From Bryobacterales bacterium (GTDB lineage Bacteria; Acidobacteriota; Terriglobia; Bryobacterales; Bryobacteraceae), in assembly GCA_016716385.1 (NCBI GenBank), contig JADJWL010000006.1:1-64000 (forward strand): a DNA stretch of 64,000 bases. The letters are read 5' to 3'. A model generated the notes under the pieces. The model ran no database searches. It saw nothing but the letters and a program-made list of their open reading frames with translations, and was not told the DNA's origin. The position numbers were made by a program, and so were the translations under genes. The number at the start of each line of letters is the position of its first letter. Position 1 is the stretch's first letter. Shown here in pieces: positions 1 through 7,851 of the stretch.

Positions 1-353
1 ATGCGCTCGGCGGCGTCGGACCCGCAGAGAAAGAGCAGCTTCGTTGCGTCACCAAAGACCGCACGGCAGGCTTCGGCAATCTCGATGAACAGGCCCCGGG
101 GGGTGCCGCCGACGCTGAACCTGGGATCGCGAGCCGCGACGGCGCTGATCATGGCGACCCGCTCGTCGAATCCCGGGCCTTCGAACGCTTTGTGTGGGAA
201 CTCGCGCGGCAGGACGAACAGAACCTCGTCGGCGGCCGAGAGCGCCGCCTCTGCCATGGCCAGGTGTGCGCGCGTCGGAGGATTGAATGCGCCGGGAAAC
301 ACGGCGAGGCGGCGGGGGGGAGTCACGGCCAGCCTGTGTGCGAGTTCCAGCAT
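1..353 (-). CDS. nucleotidyltransferase (NadD-like), 3' end cut by window edge
   Basis: Reading the minus strand from the ATG at 353 gives an open frame running off the window: MLELAHRLAVTPP, then VFPGAFNPPTRAHLAMAEAA. GAFNPPTRAHL is the phosphate-binding HxGH-type motif of the cytidylyl/adenylyltransferase superfamily, whose members include nicotinate-nucleotide adenylyltransferase (NAD synthesis). About 117 residues are visible; the C-terminal ISSTxxR-type motif would lie outside, so the exact substrate is open. The ATG follows the TGA of the SpoIID gene by one base, so translation is probably coupled. There is no sign of damage within the visible part. Confidence 0.75.
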   Translation of the reverse strand, partial: MLELAHRLAVTPPRRLAVFPGAFNPPTRAHLAMAEAALSAADEVLFVLPREFPHKAFEGPGFDERVAMISAVAARDPRFSVGGTPRGLFIEIAEACRAVFGDATKLLFLCGSDAAER

Positions 354-354
354 C

Positions 355-1902
355 TCAGTCGGGGAGCTTTCCCGTTGCCAGCGCCTGGCGCAAGGCGGCG
401 GCTCCATGCCTTGTGGCGATGGCGTTGACGGCGCCGGCGGCGCGACGGTAAACCGCCCGCAACTCTTCAGCGCTGCCGCGCCGGAACGCGGCGTCCCCAG
501 GAGGCGGCCCAATCGCGCCAGGGCGCTGTCCGGCAAGATACAGCACGTAGCCTTCGCGGAACCAGAGCGGCAAACCGGGATGCGCGTGCGATTCCACCAG
601 CAGGTGCGCCAGTTCGTGGCGCAGCGCGGCGGCGGCCGTGTCGCCGGGCTGGAGCCGGATCGTGCTGCCGCGCACGCTGGCGGCCACCCACCCCGGCTCG
701 CCGGTGCCGTCGCGAAATGCGGCCACCGTCGGGTAGACGCGCAACGCGGGGCGTCCCTTGAGCCGCAAGCCCGTTTTCGCCTCCAGCGCGGCGGCGAGAC
801 GCTCGGCGCGCTCCAGCAGGACTTGATCCCGCTGGGGCGTGGTCGTATAGAGGTCGAAGCGTTCCCCGCCGAACTTCTGCCAGGGAAAGCCCCGGGCGTT
901 CACGCCTACCGTGGCGCCGGGAAAGTAGTGAGCGAGGATCTCGCGGTAGCTGCTGCCGCGGCGGCTCATCTCCGCGGCCCCCGCCTGGCAGAGGCCGACG
1001 CCGTGCCCGGCACCCTGTCCGCGGGCCACGATCACAGAGCCCGAGTCCTCCAGTTCGTAGAGCGCCGAGCGTAGCAGATTCCATCCCAGTTCCCGGCCGA
1101 TGGCAAACCGGAATGAGGACTCGGCGATCACCTTGCCGCCGCTGCCGCGCAGGCGGGACACCCGGCCGCTGGGGCTGCGTCCGGCGACCGAGAGCGGTCC
1201 CGAGCCAAGCTGGAGTCCGGCGGACCGCATGGCCTGATCCAGTTTCTCGCGCGGGATTTCGGCGCGCCACGCGAGCCGCGGACAATGCGGGTCCGGCCGT
1301 GCGCGAAGGTACGGCGCGGCCTGATCCGGCCACACGTTCGCCGCGGCTTCGGTGTGTCCGCCGCAGCTCTGCGCGTAATACCCGGCGGCTGCCTGACCCT
1401 GATACCAGAGGCGCTCGGAGGCCGTCTGCTCGACGGCTTCAGCCAAATCGGGAGCGCCGCGCACAGCGCGGTAGTCCTGGCAGTGGGTGGTATCGCAGAA
1501 ATCGTAGCCGTCGTCGCGGTGGCGGCCCCGGAACCGGCCCGCGTAGCTGCGGGCGGCCACCGCCACCGCCTGGAGCGCCGCCGCACCGCGTTCGCCTCCC
1601 ATTTCGCCCGCCAGGACCCCTTCGACATACGCTTCCACGGGAAGCTTCACAACGAACTGCAAGGATCCGCCAGTCTGACGCACGAGCAGCGGAAACGGCA
1701 GTGAAACCGGCTCGTAGCCTTCGATGCGGAGGTCCCAGGGAGGCTCGTACGTCCGGGTCCCGGCCGGCCGGCCGGAGACCGATGCCGCAGTCACAGGCTG
1801 TTGCGAAAATAACCGCACTGTGACCGGCTGTCCCACCGCGGGGAGAGCGGAGAGCAGGATCCACGTGATCAGGTAACCCGGGGTTCGTGGGGATCGTCTC
1901 AA
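355..1902 (-). CDS. SpoIID/LytB-domain protein with C-terminal gluzincin-like peptidase domain
   Basis: The 515-residue protein starts at TTG 1902 and has a hydrophobic signal peptide (about 1-25). Residues about 70-330 form a SpoIID/LytB domain, known as a lytic transglycosylase acting on peptidoglycan; Glu100 in VLAGEM fits the catalytic acid, and the CDTTHCQDY stretch is typical. The last ~140 residues resemble peptidase MA-like gluzincins: HELAH at 429-433 supplies two zinc histidines and the general base, and Glu450 in WFREGY fits the third ligand. The fusion suggests an exported enzyme with two activities at the cell wall (inference). The role is not sporulation-specific, since SpoIID domains are widespread. 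The gene is translationally coupled to the downstream nucleotidyltransferase. Confidence 0.85.
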   Translation of the reverse strand: MRRSPRTPGYLITWILLSALPAVGQPVTVRLFSQQPVTAASVSGRPAGTRTYEPPWDLRIEGYEPVSLPFPLLVRQTGGSLQFVVKLPVEAYVEGVLAGEMGGERGAAALQAVAVAARSYAGRFRGRHRDDGYDFCDTTHCQDYRAVRGAPDLAEAVEQTASERLWYQGQAAAGYYAQSCGGHTEAAANVWPDQAAPYLRARPDPHCPRLAWRAEIPREKLDQAMRSAGLQLGSGPLSVAGRSPSGRVSRLRGSGGKVIAESSFRFAIGRELGWNLLRSALYELEDSGSVIVARGQGAGHGVGLCQAGAAEMSRRGSSYREILAHYFPGATVGVNARGFPWQKFGGERFDLYTTTPQRDQVLLERAERLAAALEAKTGLRLKGRPALRVYPTVAAFRDGTGEPGWVAASVRGSTIRLQPGDTAAAALRHELAHLLVESHAHPGLPLWFREGYVLYLAGQRPGAIGPPPGDAAFRRGSAEELRAVYRRAAGAVNAIATRHGAAALRQALATGKLPD

Positions 1903-1908
1903 GGGGTT

Positions 1909-1916
1909 GTTATAAT
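1909..1916. promoter_or_regulatory. candidate bidirectional -10 element between divergent genes
   Basis: The plus strand reads TATAAT at 1911-1916 and the minus strand reads TATAAC at 1914-1909. The two hexamers share the palindrome TTATAA. The plus copy would drive the NHL gene with a leader near 100 nt. The minus copy lies 6 nt before the TTG of the SpoIID gene, giving an essentially leaderless message. No convincing -35 was found on either side, so this is a prediction from the -10 match only. Confidence 0.45.
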
Positions 1917-2025
1917 TCTAGCTACAGGCTCGCCGGAAGATGGAAGGGCACGGGGTTTGGCCCTGTTCTTGCTAATTCGCTCTGTACGGTCTCCGGGAGA
2001 AGTGAAGGATCGCGATCGGTTCACA

Positions 2026-4734
2026 ATGGTTCGTGTTGCTTGTTTAGTCTTGATTTGCGCGTTCTCCGTGTGCGCGCAGCAGCGGGAGTTCGTCACCGGC
2101 CAGGCGGCGCGCCTGGTGATCGGCCAGGAAACCTTTACCGATCAGCGGCCTGGCGCCTCCGACACGCTCATCGGTGGCGCGAGCGGCTTGGCATATGCCA
2201 ACGACATGCTCTTCGTCGCTGACACCAACCGTATCGGCGCCTTCCCGCTCAACCACCGGGTTCTGATCTACACGAATCTCTCGCAGCAGATTCCCAAGCC
2301 CACCGATGAACTGCTCTATACGCAGCGCTGCCCAGCCTGTATCGGCAAGGCAGATGTCGTCATCGGGCAACCGGATTTCGAAAAGAACGAGCGCGGGCTG
2401 AGCCAGACGGCGATGCGTCTGCCGACGGCGGTCGCCAGCGATGGCCGCCGCATGGTCGTGGCTGACACCGACAACAACCGCGTGCTCATCTGGAACTCGA
2501 TCCCGAGCTCGCACAACGCGCCCGCGGACCTGGTGCTCGGCCAGTCCGACTTCACCTCCGCCCGGATTCCGCCGGGCAACGTTCCCAATGCGAGTTCTTT
2601 CCGCGGCCCTCAAGGAGTCTGGATCCAAGGCGACAACCTGTTTGTGGCCGACACGCAGAACCACCGCGTGCTGATCTGGAACTCCTGGCCGACGAGCAAC
2701 GGCCAAGCCGCGAATTTGGTTCTTGGACAGCCAGACTTCAGCTCCTTCGTCGAGCCCGACCTGATCAACGCCGGCGTGGATCCGAAGCCCGAGAACATGA
2801 TCAACCCGGTGTCGGTGACCTCCGACGGGATCCGGCTCTACGTCTCCGACCTCGGACACAACCGGGTCCTGGTCTGGAACTCGCTTCCCACCCGCAATCA
2901 GCAGCCGGCGGACATCGCCATCGGGCAGCCGGACCTGACCTCCGCTCTTTCGAACAACGTTCGCGCGTTGTGCGAGCCGGTCTTCCAGGATGACGAAGGC
3001 AACGATGTCTTCCCGGCCCGCTGCTTCGGCACCTTGAGTTTTCCCCGGTATGCGCTGTCCGATGGCCGCCGCCTGTTTATCGCCGACGGCGGCAATGACC
3101 GCGTCCTGGTGTTCAACCGGATCCCGACCGCCAGCGGAACAGCCGCCGATTCCGTCCTTGGCCAGATCGAAGGGTCGTTCAACTTTGCCTCGGTCGATAC
3201 CGATCGGGTGGAAACGCCGATGTCGCTTGCCTGGGACGGCGAGAACCTCTACGTCAGCGACAGCTTCAACCGCCGCATCACGGTCTACACTGTCGCGGAA
3301 CCCAAGGTTCCGTACACCGGCGTCCGGAATGCCGCCAGCTTTGCGATCTTCGCGGTGGGCGCCGTGACCTTTGCCGGCGAGATCGTGGCCGGTGACGAGA
3401 TCACGATTTCGTTCGGGCCTGAAGGCGAAGAGCGGGAGTACAAGTACACCATCGTCGAAGGCGACACGTTTGAGGTGATTGCCAACCGGTTCGCTGAGCT
3501 CATCGACAGAGGCGAGGGGGATCCCGAAGTCTTCGCGACGCCGAATCCCTTCGTGGGCGGTATCACGCTGACGGCCAGGCAGCCCGGCATCGAAGGGAAT
3601 TCGGTGCGCTACCGGGTCGCGGTCTCGGAGAATGCGCGGCTTCAGGTCACAGCCGTGGGGACGACGCTCAACGGTGGCCAGGATGCTGCGCGCCTCGGTC
3701 CCGGCACCATCGTTTCCGTCATCGGCGACGACCTCAGCGAGTTCACCGGCGTGGCGGATCCTAACGAGGAGCAGCTTCCGACCACGCTGGCTAACACGCA
3801 GGTCTATGCCGACGGTATCCGGCTGCCGCTCTTCTTCGTCTCCCCCACGCAGATCAACGCGCAACTCCCGTTCGAGATCTCGGACAGGACCAGCATGAGT
3901 GCCTACGTGCGGACGGTGCTTTCAGATGGAACGGTCCGCGTCACATCTCCCGTAGCCATCGCGATCGTGCCGCAGAATCCGGGAATCTTCGCGCATCCTG
4001 GACAGGAACCTCGGGCGGCGGTGGCCTTCCATGGCTCGCCGTTTGCCTCCGGCACGGTTTCGGTCGACGGTTCGATCAATCCCGGGGAAACTGGAACGCT
4101 GACCGTCGGTGACCGCGAGTACACCGTCACGGTCACCGAAGACGACACGTTGGCTTCGGTCCGGGACCGTTTGGTCGAGTTGATCAATAGTGATCCGGAG
4201 GCCCTGGTAAACGCCGTGGCCTCGCCTTCGTTTGGACAGCGCCTGCGCCTCCTGGCGAAAATCGAAGGTCCGGAAGGCAATGGGATCCCGTTCAGCGCCA
4301 GCTCGAGCGCGGACTCGCAGCTCCTGTTGAGCGCGTTCAACGTCGCCACCTGCTGCGCCAACTTCGGTCCGGTCACCCAGGACAATCCGGCAATCCCTGG
4401 CGAACAGATCATTGTGTACGCTACTGGCCTGGGCATCTCCCAGCCTCGCGACGCAGAACTAACGGGCGCCAAGTACCGCGGCCCCGTGACCGAACCGCAG
4501 GAGTTCGTGTCGTCGCTTGCGGGCGGGCGGACGGCGCAAGTCCTGTTGGCCACGACTGCCGAAGGCCAGGTCGGCACCTACGAGCTGATCCTCGAACTGA
4601 ATAACGACTTGCCATCGAACCCGTTCACCCAGTTGACGATCGCCCAGGACGTGTTTGTCAGCAACATCGTCACCGTGCCAATCTTCAACCCGAATCCGCC
4701 GCCCGAGGACGATCTCGATACCCTGCTTCCGTAG
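2026..4734 (+). CDS. secreted NHL-repeat protein with interrupted TIGR03437 C-terminal domain
   Basis: I start at ATG 2026, not the upstream frame start at 1957, because a signal peptide (MVRVACLVLICAFSVCAQ) begins here; this gives about 902 residues. Six repeats of the form (V/I)AD/SD..N(R)VL.(W/F)N (about 2180-3290) form an NHL beta-propeller, a protein- or RNA-binding fold. The C-terminal part carries TIGR03437 signatures: VRNAASF (3322), LGPGTIVSV (~3694), LFFVSPTQINAQLPFEI, and GEQIIVYATGLG (~4400). Two related ~110-residue modules (about 3350-3690 and 4047-4365, both with a YTVTV-EGDT/EDDT core and a GNSV/GNGI end) interrupt this domain. The protein is presumably extracellular or surface-bound; its ligand is unknown. 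Confidence 0.85.
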   Translation: MVRVACLVLICAFSVCAQQREFVTGQAARLVIGQETFTDQRPGASDTLIGGASGLAYANDMLFVADTNRIGAFPLNHRVLIYTNLSQQIPKPTDELLYTQRCPACIGKADVVIGQPDFEKNERGLSQTAMRLPTAVASDGRRMVVADTDNNRVLIWNSIPSSHNAPADLVLGQSDFTSARIPPGNVPNASSFRGPQGVWIQGDNLFVADTQNHRVLIWNSWPTSNGQAANLVLGQPDFSSFVEPDLINAGVDPKPENMINPVSVTSDGIRLYVSDLGHNRVLVWNSLPTRNQQPADIAIGQPDLTSALSNNVRALCEPVFQDDEGNDVFPARCFGTLSFPRYALSDGRRLFIADGGNDRVLVFNRIPTASGTAADSVLGQIEGSFNFASVDTDRVETPMSLAWDGENLYVSDSFNRRITVYTVAEPKVPYTGVRNAASFAIFAVGAVTFAGEIVAGDEITISFGPEGEEREYKYTIVEGDTFEVIANRFAELIDRGEGDPEVFATPNPFVGGITLTARQPGIEGNSVRYRVAVSENARLQVTAVGTTLNGGQDAARLGPGTIVSVIGDDLSEFTGVADPNEEQLPTTLANTQVYADGIRLPLFFVSPTQINAQLPFEISDRTSMSAYVRTVLSDGTVRVTSPVAIAIVPQNPGIFAHPGQEPRAAVAFHGSPFASGTVSVDGSINPGETGTLTVGDREYTVTVTEDDTLASVRDRLVELINSDPEALVNAVASPSFGQRLRLLAKIEGPEGNGIPFSASSSADSQLLLSAFNVATCCANFGPVTQDNPAIPGEQIIVYATGLGISQPRDAELTGAKYRGPVTEPQEFVSSLAGGRTAQVLLATTAEGQVGTYELILELNNDLPSNPFTQLTIAQDVFVSNIVTVPIFNPNPPPEDDLDTLLP

Positions 4735-4825
4735 CAGCGCTTTGCTCCGGAAAAAACACCTGGGATTGCGGATTGCGCGGAGAGGTGCCGCCTGCCGTTC
4801 AAAGTATTGAAAAGGAAAGATCTGT

Positions 4826-4871
4826 ATACGTACCAACGAGGTACGTGTCAGTCAGTTTACCTAGTACCTCG
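4826..4871. promoter_or_regulatory. overlapping inverted repeats upstream of the 4968 gene
   Basis: ACGTACC (4828-4834) and GGTACGT (4840-4846) form a perfect 7-bp stem with a 5-nt loop, extendable by two pairs. The overlapping CGAGGTAC (4837-4844) and GTACCTCG (4864-4871) form a perfect 8-bp stem with a 19-nt loop. The two stems use the same bases, so they are mutually exclusive as RNA, or alternatively form a compound operator as DNA. GGTAC recurs at 4923, 4938 and 4961, the last copy ending directly at the ATG of the next gene. The rest of the 4735-4967 gap shows no gene. Confidence 0.4.
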
Positions 4872-4967
4872 CGGTTCATAGTCCCAGTGCCTGTCCTGTC
4901 CCCGCGATCCGCCTGATTTGCTGGTACTGTTCGTCATGGTACTCTGCGCTTGGGACAGAAGGTACGT

Positions 4968-5966
4968 ATGAATCAAGTACAGGACAGGCTGCCACAAGTG
5001 AGCATCGGTGACCTCAGTTCGTGCCGTGAGTTTGCGCTCCGCCAGTTGAGAAGCCGGCTGTCGGCCGATGCCCAGTTAGTCGCGAACTTCTGGTCTGAAT
5101 TGGCCACGCCCGAGGAACTCCCGGAGGCTGACCTCTTTGTCTTGTACTGTGTCGTTGAGCGGGCCGGCCGGCGGTCCCTCCTGGTGGAGTATGTGGCCGG
5201 CGAGACCGTGGAGGAATTGGTCAAGCGTGCCGACCCAAAGGAATGCGAACAGACGACTCCTCTTCTGTGCGCCATTCTGGATTCTTTCGAGTCCCGCGGC
5301 GGTGAGACGGCAGCACAACACGAGGATCCGGACCTGCGGCTCGGAGCCCTCGGCATCGCCCGCGCCGAAGCGGTGGAACGGATCGAGCGCGGCTACGGCA
5401 ATGCTCTGATTACGGCCGAAGGTTTGGTTGCCGAGAGAGTGATGGCAGCGTCCGGCGCCACCGGGAAGGTACGGGCCGAAGTCTTTCCCCTGCTGTGGGC
5501 CATCATCGAGAGGTTGTGCGGGGAGCTGCCCCCTGGTGTCAGTCCGGAAGTCGCGAGCGCCCGGAATGTCTACCTGCGGGATATGTCCGTCACTCCCCGC
5601 ACGCATGAGTTCTCGATCGTCGCGCCCGCGGAAGACCCGGCCCCTGTTCCTGAGCCGTCCGCGGTCCCGGATGCCGCGCCCGTCGAGTTAGTGTATGCGG
5701 CTCAGCCGAAGACTGACCTGCGCCGGATGGCACGGCGCGTCCTGATCGCCGCTGCTACGGCGGCTTTGGTGCTGGCGGGCATGCTTGGATCGGCAGGGCT
5801 GGTCTCCAAGTTCCGGACCAAGGAAAGCTCGCTTGCCAAACCTCTCTTCCCGCCGGCGGCCGTCGAAGCCGTGTACGAAGCGGAGGAGAGCCCGTCCGCC
5901 CAGAGCGAAGCCGCCGCGGCTCGCCGGACACGTCAAGCGGAACGGATGCCGATGACGGGCGGATAG
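4968..5966 (+). CDS. hypothetical protein with one transmembrane helix; faint kinase-like N-terminal region
   Basis: ATG 4968 is preferred over TTG 4950 because AGAAGG (4956-4961) lies 6 nt upstream; the product has 332 residues. I do not recognise the family. Residues about 60-110 contain LLVEYVAGETVEELVKRAD, which resembles the hinge region of bacterial Ser/Thr kinases (yLVmEyveGeTL), but no HRD, DFG or lysine motif is seen, so it would be inactive if related. A proline/alanine-rich linker leads to a single helix at about 258-280 preceded by RRMARR (positive-inside, so the large N-terminal part is cytoplasmic) and a short charged tail outside. It stands alone between a secreted protein and a convergent operon. 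Confidence 0.6.
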   Translation: MNQVQDRLPQVSIGDLSSCREFALRQLRSRLSADAQLVANFWSELATPEELPEADLFVLYCVVERAGRRSLLVEYVAGETVEELVKRADPKECEQTTPLLCAILDSFESRGGETAAQHEDPDLRLGALGIARAEAVERIERGYGNALITAEGLVAERVMAASGATGKVRAEVFPLLWAIIERLCGELPPGVSPEVASARNVYLRDMSVTPRTHEFSIVAPAEDPAPVPEPSAVPDAAPVELVYAAQPKTDLRRMARRVLIAAATAALVLAGMLGSAGLVSKFRTKESSLAKPLFPPAAVEAVYEAEESPSAQSEAAAARRTRQAERMPMTGG

Positions 5967-6038
5967 CCCCGAAGTTGCCCCCCCAGCGCCGGATCTGCGC
6001 CGCGTCCTGTCTTCAGACTGGCCGCGGCGTTTCGGCGT

Positions 6039-7466
6039 TTAACCCAACCGCGTCCCGATGATCGCGTAGTCGAGGCCCCCGAAAAACTCCCGCCGGAATG
6101 ACTCGGGTAGCTCTTTCAGGGATGGCATCGACTCTTCCGCCGGCGCCAGGAACTCCGTCCGCAGATCTCCGAAACCGGCTTCGGTCAGGTAGAACGCCAG
6201 CAGCGGCGCCGGCACCGGACGCTGGTGCGTCGGATCCAGGTAGAAGTGCGTGGCGAAGATCGCCAGACACGCCGGATTCGGCGTTTCGATGGCCAGGACT
6301 CCCCCGCGGGGCAGGACCGCAGCCGCCAGACGGATGAACTCGGGAATCCTCGCCGGCGGCAGGTGCTCCACCACCTGGGCGCAGAACATCCCGTCGTAGG
6401 CGCCGGGCGCGAGCGATCCCAGATAGGCGAAAAGGTCCGCCTGCTCCACCTGGAGTCCCGCCGCGCGGCAATGCGCCACGGACTCCGTGCTGCTGTCGAT
6501 GCCCTCGGCCGCGACGCCCGCCTCGGCCATCAGCTTCAGGAACTCGCCCCGCCCGCAGCCGATGTCGAGCACGCGCCGCCGCTCCCGGAACACAGGCACG
6601 TAGAACGAGAAATTGCGGCTGACGTACTCCTCGCTGCCCCGGAATCTCTCGGCGAAGGACTCGGCGTCGTAGGCGGGAGCTTCCATCGCGGCGCCGCCGC
6701 CGCGTCCCACCCGCTGCCTGACAATCCGCAGTTCCTCGTGGATCAGCGTCTCCATCTCCAGGCGCGCCTTGCGCACTTCCTCCCAGAACCGCGTCTGCAA
6801 TTCCGCGCCGGAACGGTCGAGTGCTCCCTGGTAGTTGGCGTGCTGCTCGGCCATCGCCTGGCGCAGGTTCGACTCCATCAGCGTGACCCGGTGCTGGAAG
6901 GCGCCCTGGATATCCGCCAATCCGCGGAGGAACTGGTTTTCGTTGACGAACAGCTTGTGCTCCCACCCCTCGCGCCACTGCGCCCAGTGGGTACCGAGGT
7001 CGTGCACCGCCGACGAGGCCTCCTCGATCCTACCCGCGATCCGGGCTGCGTCGGCGCGCACCTCGCCGATGGCCAGGTCGCGTTCCGGGAACTCCGCCCG
7101 CACTTCGTCGATCCGCGCCGCCAGGGCCGCCATCGTCCGGTTGGCTTCGTTCAGGGCTTCGAGCGTGGCGTCGATCGCCTCGATCGCGTGGCGGTTGAAG
7201 TTCACCTGCTCCCGCACATGCCAGTCGAGGGCGCGCGAGATCCAACGCTTCCCCGCCTGCACGAGCGCATTCACCGGTCCGCCCGGCCTCGGATTCACCG
7301 CGCCGATCGATGCCACCTTGCTTTGTGCTGCGTCGCGGGCGTGCAGCAAGGGCAGCAGGTCCGGCAACCGCACCCCCGACGCCGCATCCGGGTAGCGGGA
7401 GCGCACCCGCTCGCGAATCTCCTCGACGATCGCCGCCAGCTCTTCCGGACTCCCGCTATCGCCCAC
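6039..7466 (-). CDS. class I SAM-dependent methyltransferase with N-terminal coiled-coil region
   Basis: I place the start at GTG 7466, 11 nt inside the end of queF. The ATG at 7526 would overlap queF by about 70 nt and adds a low-complexity Arg/Pro-rich shadow. The product has ~475 residues. The N-terminal ~270 residues are rich in charged heptad-like helices (EALNEANRTMAALAARIDEV), probably a coiled coil. The C-terminal part has methyltransferase motif I VLDIGCGRGEF, an acidic motif II, and VVEHLPP plus IETPNP. This two-part layout recalls polysaccharide-associated methyltransferases such as WbdD relatives (inference); the substrate is unknown. It is the last gene of a tightly packed operon. 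Confidence 0.75.
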   Translation of the reverse strand: MGDSGSPEELAAIVEEIRERVRSRYPDAASGVRLPDLLPLLHARDAAQSKVASIGAVNPRPGGPVNALVQAGKRWISRALDWHVREQVNFNRHAIEAIDATLEALNEANRTMAALAARIDEVRAEFPERDLAIGEVRADAARIAGRIEEASSAVHDLGTHWAQWREGWEHKLFVNENQFLRGLADIQGAFQHRVTLMESNLRQAMAEQHANYQGALDRSGAELQTRFWEEVRKARLEMETLIHEELRIVRQRVGRGGGAAMEAPAYDAESFAERFRGSEEYVSRNFSFYVPVFRERRRVLDIGCGRGEFLKLMAEAGVAAEGIDSSTESVAHCRAAGLQVEQADLFAYLGSLAPGAYDGMFCAQVVEHLPPARIPEFIRLAAAVLPRGGVLAIETPNPACLAIFATHFYLDPTHQRPVPAPLLAFYLTEAGFGDLRTEFLAPAEESMPSLKELPESFRREFFGGLDYAIIGTRLG

Positions 7467-7851
7467 GCTTCCGGCTCCAGGTAGCCGTGATGGTCGACGA
7501 CAGACCGCCCCTGGGCGTGAACTCACCCGTCACTGTCGCTTCGACCGGCTTCACCGCGCGGACCACGTCCTCGAGAATCCGGTTTACGACGTTCTCGTAG
7601 AAGATGCCCAGATTGCGGTAGGCCAGCGTGTACATCTTGAGCGACTTCAGTTCGAGGCACAGCTTGGCCGGCGCGTAGCGCAGCGTCAGTTTGCCGAAAT
7701 CCGGCAGCCCGGTCTTCGGGCAGACCGAGGTGAACTCCGGGATGACGATCTCGATCTGGTAGCCAGGAAACTGGTTCGGCCAGGTTTCCAACTCCGGCAG
7801 TTCCGCGTCGAGCCCCGCCTTGGCGTGTTCATCCGTATAGTTCCGCTTCAC
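7456..7851 (-). CDS. queF: NADPH-dependent 7-cyano-7-deazaguanine reductase (short QueF)
   Basis: The 131-residue protein belongs to the unimodular QueF family, which reduces preQ0 to preQ1 in queuosine synthesis. The start is GTG 7851, overlapping the preceding TGA as GTGA. Cys44 in FTSVCPKTG is the thioimide-forming nucleophile, with Asp51 following, and E67-LKSLKMY is the QueF motif that binds NADPH. At the usual His-Glu pair this copy has Tyr85-Glu86 (GIFYEN). No other queuosine genes are in the window, so its operon partners are functionally unrelated. Confidence 0.93.
   Translation of the reverse strand: MKRNYTDEHAKAGLDAELPELETWPNQFPGYQIEIVIPEFTSVCPKTGLPDFGKLTLRYAPAKLCLELKSLKMYTLAYRNLGIFYENVVNRILEDVVRAVKPVEATVTGEFTPRGGLSSTITATWSRKRGR

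Noticed and set aside
1..1074. Long plus-strand open frame at the left edge
   Set aside because: It is antisense to the SpoIID and nucleotidyltransferase genes, has Arg/Gly/Pro-rich shadow composition and no recognisable motif.
2044..3864. 606-codon minus-strand open frame
   Set aside because: It lies opposite the well-supported NHL/TIGR03437 gene and shows only complementary periodicity of that gene.
7466..7526. Upstream ATG for the coiled-coil methyltransferase
   Set aside because: It would overlap queF by about 70 nt and adds a residue stretch that looks like a shadow of queF; the GTG at 7466 fits operon spacing better.
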